Shown here piece by piece: positions 25,290 to 32,061 of a stretch of DNA of 34,832 bases. A program made the translations under genes and the position numbers. Within the stretch, counting starts at the first letter, position 1; every line of letters begins with the position of its first letter. The notes under the pieces are model-generated. The model saw nothing but the letters and a program-made list of their open reading frames with translations, was not told the DNA's origin and did not search any database. The stretch is from Haliea sp. (lineage in GTDB: Bacteria; Pseudomonadota; Gammaproteobacteria; Pseudomonadales; Halieaceae): contig JAHEBM010000132.1 of NCBI GenBank assembly GCA_024642245.1, forward strand, positions 16,943-51,774. Reading direction: 5' to 3'.

Positions 25290-26678
25290 ATGAGCGATGG
25301 GAAAATGACTGAGACGGGCAACCCGCCAGCCGCTGAAGACAAAGCATCCGCCCCGGTTATCCCATTCGTCAGCGGCGCCCGGCCCGCCGGGGAAGGCGGC
25401 CATTTCGAGGAGTTCTGTGCCCACCCCGCCTACTTCCTCATGCGCGCCTACCGCGAGTGTGGCGAACTGGCCGAGTTCGATATGGGTGGCATCAACACGG
25501 TATTGATGGTCGGTCCCCAGGCCCACGAAGCTGTTTTCCGCGCCGATGACATCAACGTGAGTGCCCGCGAGGCCTACCAGTTCATGGTGCCCATCTTTGG
25601 CAAGGGGATTCAGTACGGCGCGCCCATCGATATCGAGCGACAGCAACTGCGCATGCACTCCCGGGGCCTGGCGAGCGAAAGAATGAACCACTATGCACCC
25701 GTGATCGCAAAGGAGACGCGGGAGTGGATCGCCAACTGGGGCGACAGTGGCGAGATGGATTTTTACGAGGGGTTTGCCGATCTCACGATTAAGACGTCTA
25801 CCCACTGCCTGCTGGGATCCGAATTCCGTTACTCGCTGACAGAGGAATTCGCGAGCCTGTACCACACCCTGGGCGCTGCCGCGGATGCCGGTGGCCTGCA
25901 GGACCCGAATGCGCAAAAAAGCGCCTACCATGCCCGGGACCTGGCCAGGGCAAGGCTGGAAGAGCTGATCACCGAAAGGGTCACGCTGCGCCGTGCCGGT
26001 GGCGAGGTTCATCCCGACCTGCTACAGATCTATATGGACGCCACCTACGCCGACGGCAAGCACCTGAGCACCAGTGAAATCGCCGGGATGATCGTCTGGT
26101 TCATGTTCGCCGGACACCATACCAGCGCCAACACAGCCGCCTGGGTACTGGTTGAACTCGCCCGCAACCCGGAACTTGCAAACGAGGTGGTTGCGGAAAT
26201 CGATGCGACAATGGCCGCAAGTGCGGATGGTTTCGACATGAAAACCCTGCGCCGCATGGCCCTCACCGAAGGCTTTATCCGGGAGACGCTGCGCGTGCAC
26301 CCGCCGCTGAATACACTCACCCGGCGAGTCGTCGAGGATTTCCACTACAAGGGCCATATCATCCCCAGGGGAAAGAATGTGATGCTTTGCCCCTATGTCG
26401 CCCACCGCCTCGAGGAACAGTTTCCCCACGCCGAACAATTCGATCCCCACCGGCCCAACCCTGACAACCCCTTTGCGCTGATCCCGTTCGGCGGTGGCCA
26501 GCGCAAGTGCGTGGGCAATGCGTTCGCCATGCTCCAGGTTAAAGTGATCTTCGCCATTCTCCTGAGCGAGTACGAGTTTGAACTGGCCGGCCCTCCCGGA
26601 ACCTATGCCGAAATCATGCCGTCGCTGATCCTCAGGCCGTCTGATCCCTGTATTCTCAGGTACCGCAAGCGCAGATAG
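25290..26678 (+). CDS. CYP51-type cytochrome P450 (sterol 14-alpha-demethylase-like)
   Basis: A 462-residue P450 (457 if the second ATG at 25305 is used; neither start has a strong ribosome site). The family signature in the B-C region is AYQFMVPIFGKGIQY (95-109), matching the mycobacterial CYP51 pattern with Tyr96. The I-helix motif is AGHHTS (274-279), whose His-His replaces the usual acid and is a CYP51 hallmark. ExxR is ETLR (332-335) and the haem loop is FGGGQRKC with Cys407. Similarity to Mycobacterium CYP51 runs end to end, from a VSG-GGHFEEF start to a YRKRR end. The conserved Asp after the B-C motif (FDA in mycobacteria) is Gly110 here. It would oxidise a sterol, triterpenoid or related substrate with electrons from the ferredoxin encoded 9 bases downstream. 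The family call is strong; the substrate is not known. Confidence 0.88.
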   Translation: MSDGKMTETGNPPAAEDKASAPVIPFVSGARPAGEGGHFEEFCAHPAYFLMRAYRECGELAEFDMGGINTVLMVGPQAHEAVFRADDINVSAREAYQFMVPIFGKGIQYGAPIDIERQQLRMHSRGLASERMNHYAPVIAKETREWIANWGDSGEMDFYEGFADLTIKTSTHCLLGSEFRYSLTEEFASLYHTLGAAADAGGLQDPNAQKSAYHARDLARARLEELITERVTLRRAGGEVHPDLLQIYMDATYADGKHLSTSEIAGMIVWFMFAGHHTSANTAAWVLVELARNPELANEVVAEIDATMAASADGFDMKTLRRMALTEGFIRETLRVHPPLNTLTRRVVEDFHYKGHIIPRGKNVMLCPYVAHRLEEQFPHAEQFDPHRPNPDNPFALIPFGGGQRKCVGNAFAMLQVKVIFAILLSEYEFELAGPPGTYAEIMPSLILRPSDPCILRYRKRR

Positions 26679-26687
26679 GTATCGGCC

Positions 26688-26906
26688 ATGCCCGACTATA
26701 AAATTGAAGTTGATCTTTTGCTCTGCCAGGGGCACGGGGTTTGTGCCGATGAGTGTCCCGAAATATTTGAAGTTGTCGACATGGGCACTGGCTATCCCAA
26801 GGTAAAGGTCCGCAATGACCGGCCCGGCGAGGCTTTGCGAGGGAAAGTACAGGACGCGGTAGATTACTGTCCCAATCGCACGATCCGCATCGTCGACATC
26901 GACTGA
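26688..26906 (+). CDS. P450-associated ferredoxin of the [3Fe-4S]/[4Fe-4S] type
   Basis: A 72-residue acidic ferredoxin. The cluster motif is Cys13-x2-His16-x2-Cys19-x3-Cys23-Pro, with the last ligand Cys61-Pro. In the ferredoxins paired with mycobacterial CYP51 the second position of the motif is also His, and only three Cys are present, giving a [3Fe-4S] cluster. The extra Cys23 is unusual. The gene starts 9 bases after the P450 stop and ends 30 bases before the PQQ-enzyme ATG, so the product almost certainly passes electrons to the P450. No ferredoxin reductase is encoded nearby. Confidence 0.92.
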   Translation: MPDYKIEVDLLLCQGHGVCADECPEIFEVVDMGTGYPKVKVRNDRPGEALRGKVQDAVDYCPNRTIRIVDID

Positions 26907-26936
26907 ACCGTGAAAAACTCTCGCGACAGGCACCGT

Positions 26937-28916
26937 ATGGGAACGGGATTGAGGACTTTGGCAGCCGTGGTCATGGGCGCACTCGTGACCCTGTCCGCCT
27001 GCAATCGCCAGGCAGTAGACTTCTCCGGCCCGACGGCCGAATGGCCCTTCTACGGCGGCAACCAGGGTGGCCAGCGGTTTTCCCCGCTTACCCAGGTGAC
27101 TGCGGACAATGTCGACGAACTCGAGGTAGCCTGGGTCTACCATACCGGCGATGTCTCCCCGGGCAATGCCCGGCACGGCCCCACCGCGTTCGAGGCGACG
27201 CCCCTGGTGGTCGACGGATCCATGTACATCTGCACGCCCTACAACCGGGTCATCGCCCTGGACCCGGAAACCGGGCGGGAACGCTGGTCCTTCGACCCGC
27301 AGGTCGACCTCACCGGTGTCTATACGCCCTCCTGCCGGGGTGTAGCGTACTGGCGCGCCGGGGACGACGCGACCTGTAGCAGCCGGGTCCTCACCGGCAC
27401 ACTCGATGCCCGCCTTATCGCCATCGACGCCCGCACCGGCAAACCCTGCGAGGACTTCGGTGAAAACGGCTCGGTCAACCTGCTGGAAAACCTGGGCGAC
27501 GTCAGGGTCGGGGAGTACTACGTGACGTCCGCGCCACTGGTGATCGGCGATCTCGTCATTACCGGGGCCTTCATCCAGGATGGGCAGCGGGTCGATGCGC
27601 CTCCGGGGGTTGTACGGGCGTTCGACATACGCACCGGGGCACTGCGCTGGGCCTTTGATCCCGTGCCACCGGGCGCCGAGCCCATAAGCGCAGAGCAGGC
27701 ACGCGCGGGTGTCAATTTCACCCGCGCCACGCCCAATACCTGGGGCACGATTTCCGCTGATCCGGACAGGAAGATCGTCTTTTTGCCCACCGGCGGCTCA
27801 CAACCTGACCACTACGGCGGCCCTGAGCGTGGCGACAGGGATTACTATGGCACCTCGGTCATCGCGCTCGAGGCCACGACGGGCCAGCGTATCTGGCACT
27901 TCCAGGCCGTGCATCACGACCTCTGGGACCTCGATATCGCCGCCCAGCCGGTCACTTTCGAACAGCATGGGGACACGCCGGGCGTTATTGTCGCCACCAA
28001 GATGGGCCATATATTCCTGCTGAACCGGGAATCGGGTGCCCCCCTGTTTCCGGTGGAGGAAAGGCCCGTGCCCGCAACGGCGGTACCCGGAGAATTTACC
28101 TCGCCCACCCAGCCCTTCCCCACCCTGCCCAGGCCGGTTCATCCGGATGTTCTCGATGAAGACGACCTGTGGGGCATCTACCCCGGCGATAAATCCGCGT
28201 GCCAGGCGCAGTTCAGGCGCTTCGAGTACCAGGGCATGTTCACGCCGCCCGCGCTGGAGCGGAGCACACTGCTGTGGCCCGGGCTCGGTGGTGGCGTCAA
28301 CTGGGGCTCGGTATCGGTAAACCCCGGGACCAACATCATGCTGGTCAACTCCATGCGGGTGCCCTACACGGTAAAACTCCTGCCCAGGGAACAGGCGGGC
28401 AGCCTCGAGGGTTCCGATCTCGTCGGCGCAAACCCGCAAGAAGGCACCGGTTATGTCGTCACCAGGGGTGGCTTCCTGTCGCCACACAACACCCCCTGTA
28501 CCGCACCGCCCTGGGGTGTGCTGACCGCGATCGACCTGGACTCCGGCGAGACCCTGTGGGAGCGCACGCTGGGCAACCTCGCAGGCCTGGCGCCATTTGG
28601 CGTGGGGCGATGGCTTGACTGGGGCACCCCTAATACCGGGGGGACACTGCAAACCGCGTCAGAACTGGTATTCGTGGCCGCGACGCTGGATGGCTACATC
28701 CGCGCCTTTGATACCGCTTCGGGAGCACTATTGTGGCAGAGCAAGCTGCCCGCACCGGCCCAGGCCACCCCGATCAGTTACCGCCTGACCCCAGAGGGCA
28801 AGCAATTCATTGCAATCGCGGCAGGCGGCCACGGACCCCTGGCTTATGCTGCCAAGGGGGCGGACAAGGTCGGGGAAATGCTGGGCGATGCCATCGTGGC
28901 GTACAGCCTGCCCTAG
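26937..28916 (+). CDS. PQQ-dependent dehydrogenase, lipoprotein, glucose-dehydrogenase-like without membrane helices
   Basis: A 659-residue quinoprotein. The ATG at 26937 (AGG 6 bases upstream) is preferred over a GTG at 26910 that lacks a ribosome site. A lipoprotein signal ends in LSAC (Cys22). The eight-bladed propeller begins with WPFYGGNQGGQRFSPLTQVT and holds repeated blades with W-docking motifs (ETGRERWSFDP, RTGALRWAFDP, TTGQRIWHFQ, SGETLWE, SGALLWQ). The C-terminal part (SPTQPFPTLPRP, then FTPPALERSTLLWPG) matches membrane quinoprotein glucose dehydrogenases, but their five N-terminal helices are absent. It would oxidise an alcohol, sugar or terpenoid hydroxyl in the periplasm. Being third in the P450 operon suggests it acts on a substrate or product of the P450 route. 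Confidence 0.9.
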   Translation: MGTGLRTLAAVVMGALVTLSACNRQAVDFSGPTAEWPFYGGNQGGQRFSPLTQVTADNVDELEVAWVYHTGDVSPGNARHGPTAFEATPLVVDGSMYICTPYNRVIALDPETGRERWSFDPQVDLTGVYTPSCRGVAYWRAGDDATCSSRVLTGTLDARLIAIDARTGKPCEDFGENGSVNLLENLGDVRVGEYYVTSAPLVIGDLVITGAFIQDGQRVDAPPGVVRAFDIRTGALRWAFDPVPPGAEPISAEQARAGVNFTRATPNTWGTISADPDRKIVFLPTGGSQPDHYGGPERGDRDYYGTSVIALEATTGQRIWHFQAVHHDLWDLDIAAQPVTFEQHGDTPGVIVATKMGHIFLLNRESGAPLFPVEERPVPATAVPGEFTSPTQPFPTLPRPVHPDVLDEDDLWGIYPGDKSACQAQFRRFEYQGMFTPPALERSTLLWPGLGGGVNWGSVSVNPGTNIMLVNSMRVPYTVKLLPREQAGSLEGSDLVGANPQEGTGYVVTRGGFLSPHNTPCTAPPWGVLTAIDLDSGETLWERTLGNLAGLAPFGVGRWLDWGTPNTGGTLQTASELVFVAATLDGYIRAFDTASGALLWQSKLPAPAQATPISYRLTPEGKQFIAIAAGGHGPLAYAAKGADKVGEMLGDAIVAYSLP

Positions 28917-28926
28917 CACAGCCTGT

Positions 28927-29223
28927 TCAGTCGTTACCGATCTGCGCGGTGGAGTATCCCGCCATCACTGGGCCGCAAACGGGAAACACGACGGTGCCGT
29001 GGGCCGGATGGCTGGAATATTCAAGAAAGTCCGCCTCGCTTTCAAAGCCGGCAAACACGGCCAGTCCCGCGTTGCCTTCGAGTAAACCAAGATCGAGTCC
29101 GACGGAGAATTCCCTGATGGCGGGAATGTGATCCGGCAGCTGGCGAAAAGCATCCAGTACCGCCGCTTTCTGCGCCTGGCTTGTTCCGGGCTTGAAATTA
29201 ATAAGCGTGACGTGCCTGATCAT
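28927..29223 (-). CDS. Dabb-domain (stress-responsive A/B barrel) protein
   Basis: A 98-residue protein covering one Dabb domain. It starts MIRHVTLINFKPGTSQAQK, has an IREFSVGLDLG central strand, and ends near a HPAHGTVVFPVCGPVMAGYS helix. Dabb proteins are dimeric alpha+beta barrels; some are small cyclases, isomerases or decarboxylases, and many are uncharacterised. Its ATG overlaps the stop of the flavin monooxygenase by 4 bases (ATGA), so the two are co-translated and probably act on the same compound. It converges with the PQQ-enzyme gene, with 10 bases between the stops. Confidence 0.88.
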   Translation of the reverse strand: MIRHVTLINFKPGTSQAQKAAVLDAFRQLPDHIPAIREFSVGLDLGLLEGNAGLAVFAGFESEADFLEYSSHPAHGTVVFPVCGPVMAGYSTAQIGND

Positions 29224-30425
29224 ACTCGAGGTTTCTCCTGCGCCAGGGCCTTTTCAGATTGCTCGACTTCATGGTCCGCTATTGCCTTGTTGATACCCCC
29301 GACGTAAGCCTCCATAAAATATTCCGCATTGGAAGCCGCCCATTCCAGCGATGCGGTCCGATTCGCATTGCAGTGCTGGAAATGCGGCATGACATATTGG
29401 GCCAGCAGCTCATAGGACTTCCTGGTCGCCTCATGGCTGGCCGCATTGTGAGCCAGTGACAGGAAAGCGCCAAACCCACCCGACTGTTCCTGCAGGGTCT
29501 TGATACGCTCGACGAGATCGTCCGGCGTGCCAACCAGGCCGACCCCGAATGCGCCAAGCCCGCCCTGGGTCCAGACCTCGATGGCCTCGTCGACATCTTT
29601 CACCTGCGGAAACAGCTCGCCGCCGAATTTATGGAAATAGGTGAACATATCCAGCAGGCCGAATTCCAGGTCGCGCCTGGCCTGCTCCCGGGTTTCTGCA
29701 ATATGGAAGGGCACGACAACCCGCCAACTGTCCCGGTTGACGGTCTTTCCGTACTCGGCGGCCTTTTGCTCACAGATGTCCCAGCTGTCGGCCAGCGCCT
29801 TGAAGCCCTGCGGACTCGATGCGGCGACCGACAGCATGGCGGCCCCGTGCTGGCCGGCCAGTCGGGCGCCCGAGGGTGAAATGGCGGAGGCCACGGCGAG
29901 CTCGAGGTTCGCCTGGTAGGGCAGTATGTGCATGCGTGCGTCGCGCAGCGTGAACCAGTCCGTTTGGGCCGTGACGGTCTCACCGTTCAGTAACCTGACC
30001 AGCACATCGAAGGACTCACCCATGCGATCGCGCAGGCGGGCCGGGTCGACGCCCATCATGTGGGCGTCGGCGATCAACTGGCCCGGGCCCACACCGAAGA
30101 TGATGCGCCCCCGGGTCTGGTGATCGAGCTGGGCGATACGGTCCGCCAGGATCAACGGGTGGTGGTACGAGAGCGAACTGACACCGGTTCCGAACCGGAT
30201 ATGGCGCGTGCGCTCAGCGGCGGCTGCGATGAACACTTCCGGCGAGGCAATGCACTCATAGGCACCTGAATGGTGCTCGCCTATCCAGGCCTCGTCGAAA
30301 TCCAGTGTATCGAGATGCTTTACCAGGCCCAGGTCCCGCTCCAGCGCAAATGTGGGACTGGTTCGATCATTGTGAAAGGGGGCGAAAAAGGCACCGAATC
30401 GCATGCGTTTTGGACGGTAGGTCAT
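29220..30425 (-). CDS. Luciferase-like flavin monooxygenase, limonene-1,2-monooxygenase (LimB)-like
   Basis: A 401-residue LLM-class enzyme. The ATG at 30425, with AGGA six bases upstream, is chosen over an ATG 21 bases earlier that lacks a ribosome site. Family landmarks are RMRFGAFFAPFHNDR, then ALERDLGLVKHLDTLDFDEAWIGEHHSGAYECIASPEVF, HHPLILADRIAQLDHQTRGR and FGVGPGQL. This block is very similar to limonene monooxygenase and related terpenoid flavin monooxygenases, which need a separate flavin reductase and O2. It could epoxidise or Baeyer-Villiger-oxidise a terpenoid. It is co-translated with the Dabb protein and divergent from the duplicated unknown protein. The reaction is not proven by sequence. 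Confidence 0.88.
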   Translation of the reverse strand: MTYRPKRMRFGAFFAPFHNDRTSPTFALERDLGLVKHLDTLDFDEAWIGEHHSGAYECIASPEVFIAAAAERTRHIRFGTGVSSLSYHHPLILADRIAQLDHQTRGRIIFGVGPGQLIADAHMMGVDPARLRDRMGESFDVLVRLLNGETVTAQTDWFTLRDARMHILPYQANLELAVASAISPSGARLAGQHGAAMLSVAASSPQGFKALADSWDICEQKAAEYGKTVNRDSWRVVVPFHIAETREQARRDLEFGLLDMFTYFHKFGGELFPQVKDVDEAIEVWTQGGLGAFGVGLVGTPDDLVERIKTLQEQSGGFGAFLSLAHNAASHEATRKSYELLAQYVMPHFQHCNANRTASLEWAASNAEYFMEAYVGGINKAIADHEVEQSEKALAQEKPRV

Positions 30426-30737
30426 TTTTGTTCCTGACACCTGCATAAAACATTTCTTTAACTATGCTTTATAGGGTATTCATCACACCGTGAATATGCA
30501 AGTTTTTTACCCTGCATAGGTCGAATGTAACAGCACCGACGGGCTTGATCCAACCCCCGGTTTTTCGCGGTTTCGAACATCATTAACAGGCTCTTGAGAG
30601 ATTACTGCAACGCAGGACAGCGACTTCGAGAGAAGCACAGGCAGCGCTTGACACCACGAACCGGAAGACCTGGTAGACAGGTTTTTACTTTTTGTCTACA
30701 TTGGATCCGGACGATATCCCATTCTGGAGTAAATGTT
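30426..30737. promoter_or_regulatory. Repeat-rich divergent control region between LimB-like and duplicated-protein genes
   Basis: This 312-base spacer contains several exact elements. AAAACATTT lies at 30447-30455, the reverse complement of one arm of the P450 palindrome (the shared stretch is 11 bases). CCTGCATA is repeated at 30440-30447 and 30511-30518. TATGCA/TGCATA form an inverted pair at 30495-30500 and 30513-30518, and TATTCA/TGAATA another at 30477-30482 and 30491-30496. GTAGACA/TGTCTAC form a perfect inverted pair at 30673-30679 and 30693-30699. A consensus TTGACA at 30648-30653 could be the -35 box of the plus-strand gene, with a weak -10 region about 17 bases on that overlaps the last inverted pair. 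No gene was recognised in this spacer. Confidence 0.45.
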
Positions 30738-32027
30738 TTGAAAGACTATAGCGGCCCACTACGCGCGGATTTTTCATGGGATATGCTGGACCGCAAGACG
30801 CAGGCCCGCTTCGCCAGGGAGGTGATGCTGTTCAACCAGGTTCACGACCGGGCCATCATGCCACTGGTTGCTTCCCGTTGGGGAATGAAGGCCATGACGG
30901 CCCTGGCCATCGACGAATGGATGGGTTCAAGCCCGGTGTACAACGCCAGGAACCGCTATCTTCACGGCATATCCGGCGACGGGGTCGATGTCATCATGAA
31001 GGGCTTTCAGCTGGACATCGGCGCGCCGCATATGTGGCTCAAGTTCCACTACGACTACAGGTCACATGACCAGGGTTTTTTCTGGCTTACCTCCTGTGGC
31101 GCCTACAACGGCGTGCGCGCCATGACCGGGGGCGACCCGGCGAGTGAAACCCAGATCTGCGTCGACATGGAAGACCCCACTTTTGATGCGACAGTCATGG
31201 CGGTCAACCGCGGCGCCCGCTGCAGCCCGATTTACCGTCCACCCCATACCGGTGACGTGCCCGCGGCGGGCCCCTGCCGCTGGGAGGTCTCGATAGCCGA
31301 TCGCGTGGGGGTGGTGGAACAAAACGAGTTTACCGAGATTGTCCGCGGCACGCGCGCCGGGCAGTTCATGTTTTCCCGCCCGGCCCCCCGGGGGGATGGA
31401 CTGCCCGATTACTCCGGCCCCTTCAAACGCGACTTCCGCCTGGAAGACCTGGATACCGCGATGCTCGCAACGCAGCTCAAGGAGTTCGCGCTGGATGTTC
31501 ACCTGCTGCAACGGGCCAGCTACCTGAGCCTGCATAAACACTACGGAAAAAGTGCCGCTTCGGAACTCATCGCGGAACACTGCGCCGCAATGGCGCCTGT
31601 TTACCACACCCGTTTGCGCCGCCTGTTCGCTATCGAGGGCGACGGCATGGACAGCATGCTGAAACTGCTTCAGCTGGACCATCATTTTGTCCCGGAGTAT
31701 GTGAAAACCGGGGTTGAAATCCTCGATGAAAATCATGGCCGGTTCTGGATCGAGGATTGCGAGGCCATCGAGGACGGCGAGTCCAGCGGCATCCTGACAG
31801 GGCTGTGGCGGGGTGAGACCCTGGGACTGGAACAGATCGTCAGGTCCGCCAATCCGCGTGCCAGCGTGACGCCCAGTGCCGCCCGTGGTCCGGCGCGATT
31901 CAGCTACGACATTACCATCGATCCCGATGCAACCCCGGCTGCCATCTCGCCCATGGCGGAACTGGTCGGAATGCACGGCTTGCTGGAGCTTGACCTGTCC
32001 GAGCATATCTACACCTACCCCGACTGA
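30738..32027 (+). CDS. Tandem-duplicated protein of unknown family
   Basis: A 429-residue soluble protein without signal peptide or membrane helices. The start is taken as TTG at 30738, because GGAG sits 8 bases upstream and the product then opens at the repeat boundary; the in-frame stretch further upstream looks non-coding. The protein consists of two copies of a roughly 205-220-residue unit, beginning DYSGPLRADF (residue 3) and DYSGPFKRDF (residue 224). Each copy contains a helical half with a GDG-x-D-x-(I/M)-(M/L)-K-x2-QLD motif and an FW-x4-C motif (FWLTSC and FWIEDC). The first copy also has ICVDMEDPTFDAT and SPIYRPPH, absent from the second. I do not recognise the family with confidence; a distant relation to small metal- or thiol-dependent enzymes is possible. 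It is divergent from the LimB-like gene and converges with the second TonB receptor. Confidence 0.8.
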   Translation: MKDYSGPLRADFSWDMLDRKTQARFAREVMLFNQVHDRAIMPLVASRWGMKAMTALAIDEWMGSSPVYNARNRYLHGISGDGVDVIMKGFQLDIGAPHMWLKFHYDYRSHDQGFFWLTSCGAYNGVRAMTGGDPASETQICVDMEDPTFDATVMAVNRGARCSPIYRPPHTGDVPAAGPCRWEVSIADRVGVVEQNEFTEIVRGTRAGQFMFSRPAPRGDGLPDYSGPFKRDFRLEDLDTAMLATQLKEFALDVHLLQRASYLSLHKHYGKSAASELIAEHCAAMAPVYHTRLRRLFAIEGDGMDSMLKLLQLDHHFVPEYVKTGVEILDENHGRFWIEDCEAIEDGESSGILTGLWRGETLGLEQIVRSANPRASVTPSAARGPARFSYDITIDPDATPAAISPMAELVGMHGLLELDLSEHIYTYPD

Positions 32028-32061
32028 CGGGCCAACAGCCTGCCTCGCGGCGCGTGCATAA

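Noticed and set aside
26022..27176. A 384-residue open frame on the minus strand across the P450, ferredoxin and start of the PQQ gene
   Set aside because: It is the antisense of three well-supported genes, has no recognisable motifs, and long antisense frames are common in GC-rich DNA.
30594..30737. N-terminal extension of the duplicated unknown protein
   Set aside because: This part holds inverted repeats and a -35-like box, reads as non-coding, and the TTG at 30738 has a well-spaced GGAG.
31062..32006. A 314-residue minus-strand open frame inside the duplicated-protein gene
   Set aside because: The plus-strand frame shows a clear internal repeat and a good ribosome site, whereas the antisense product is His/Gly/Arg-rich with no family features.
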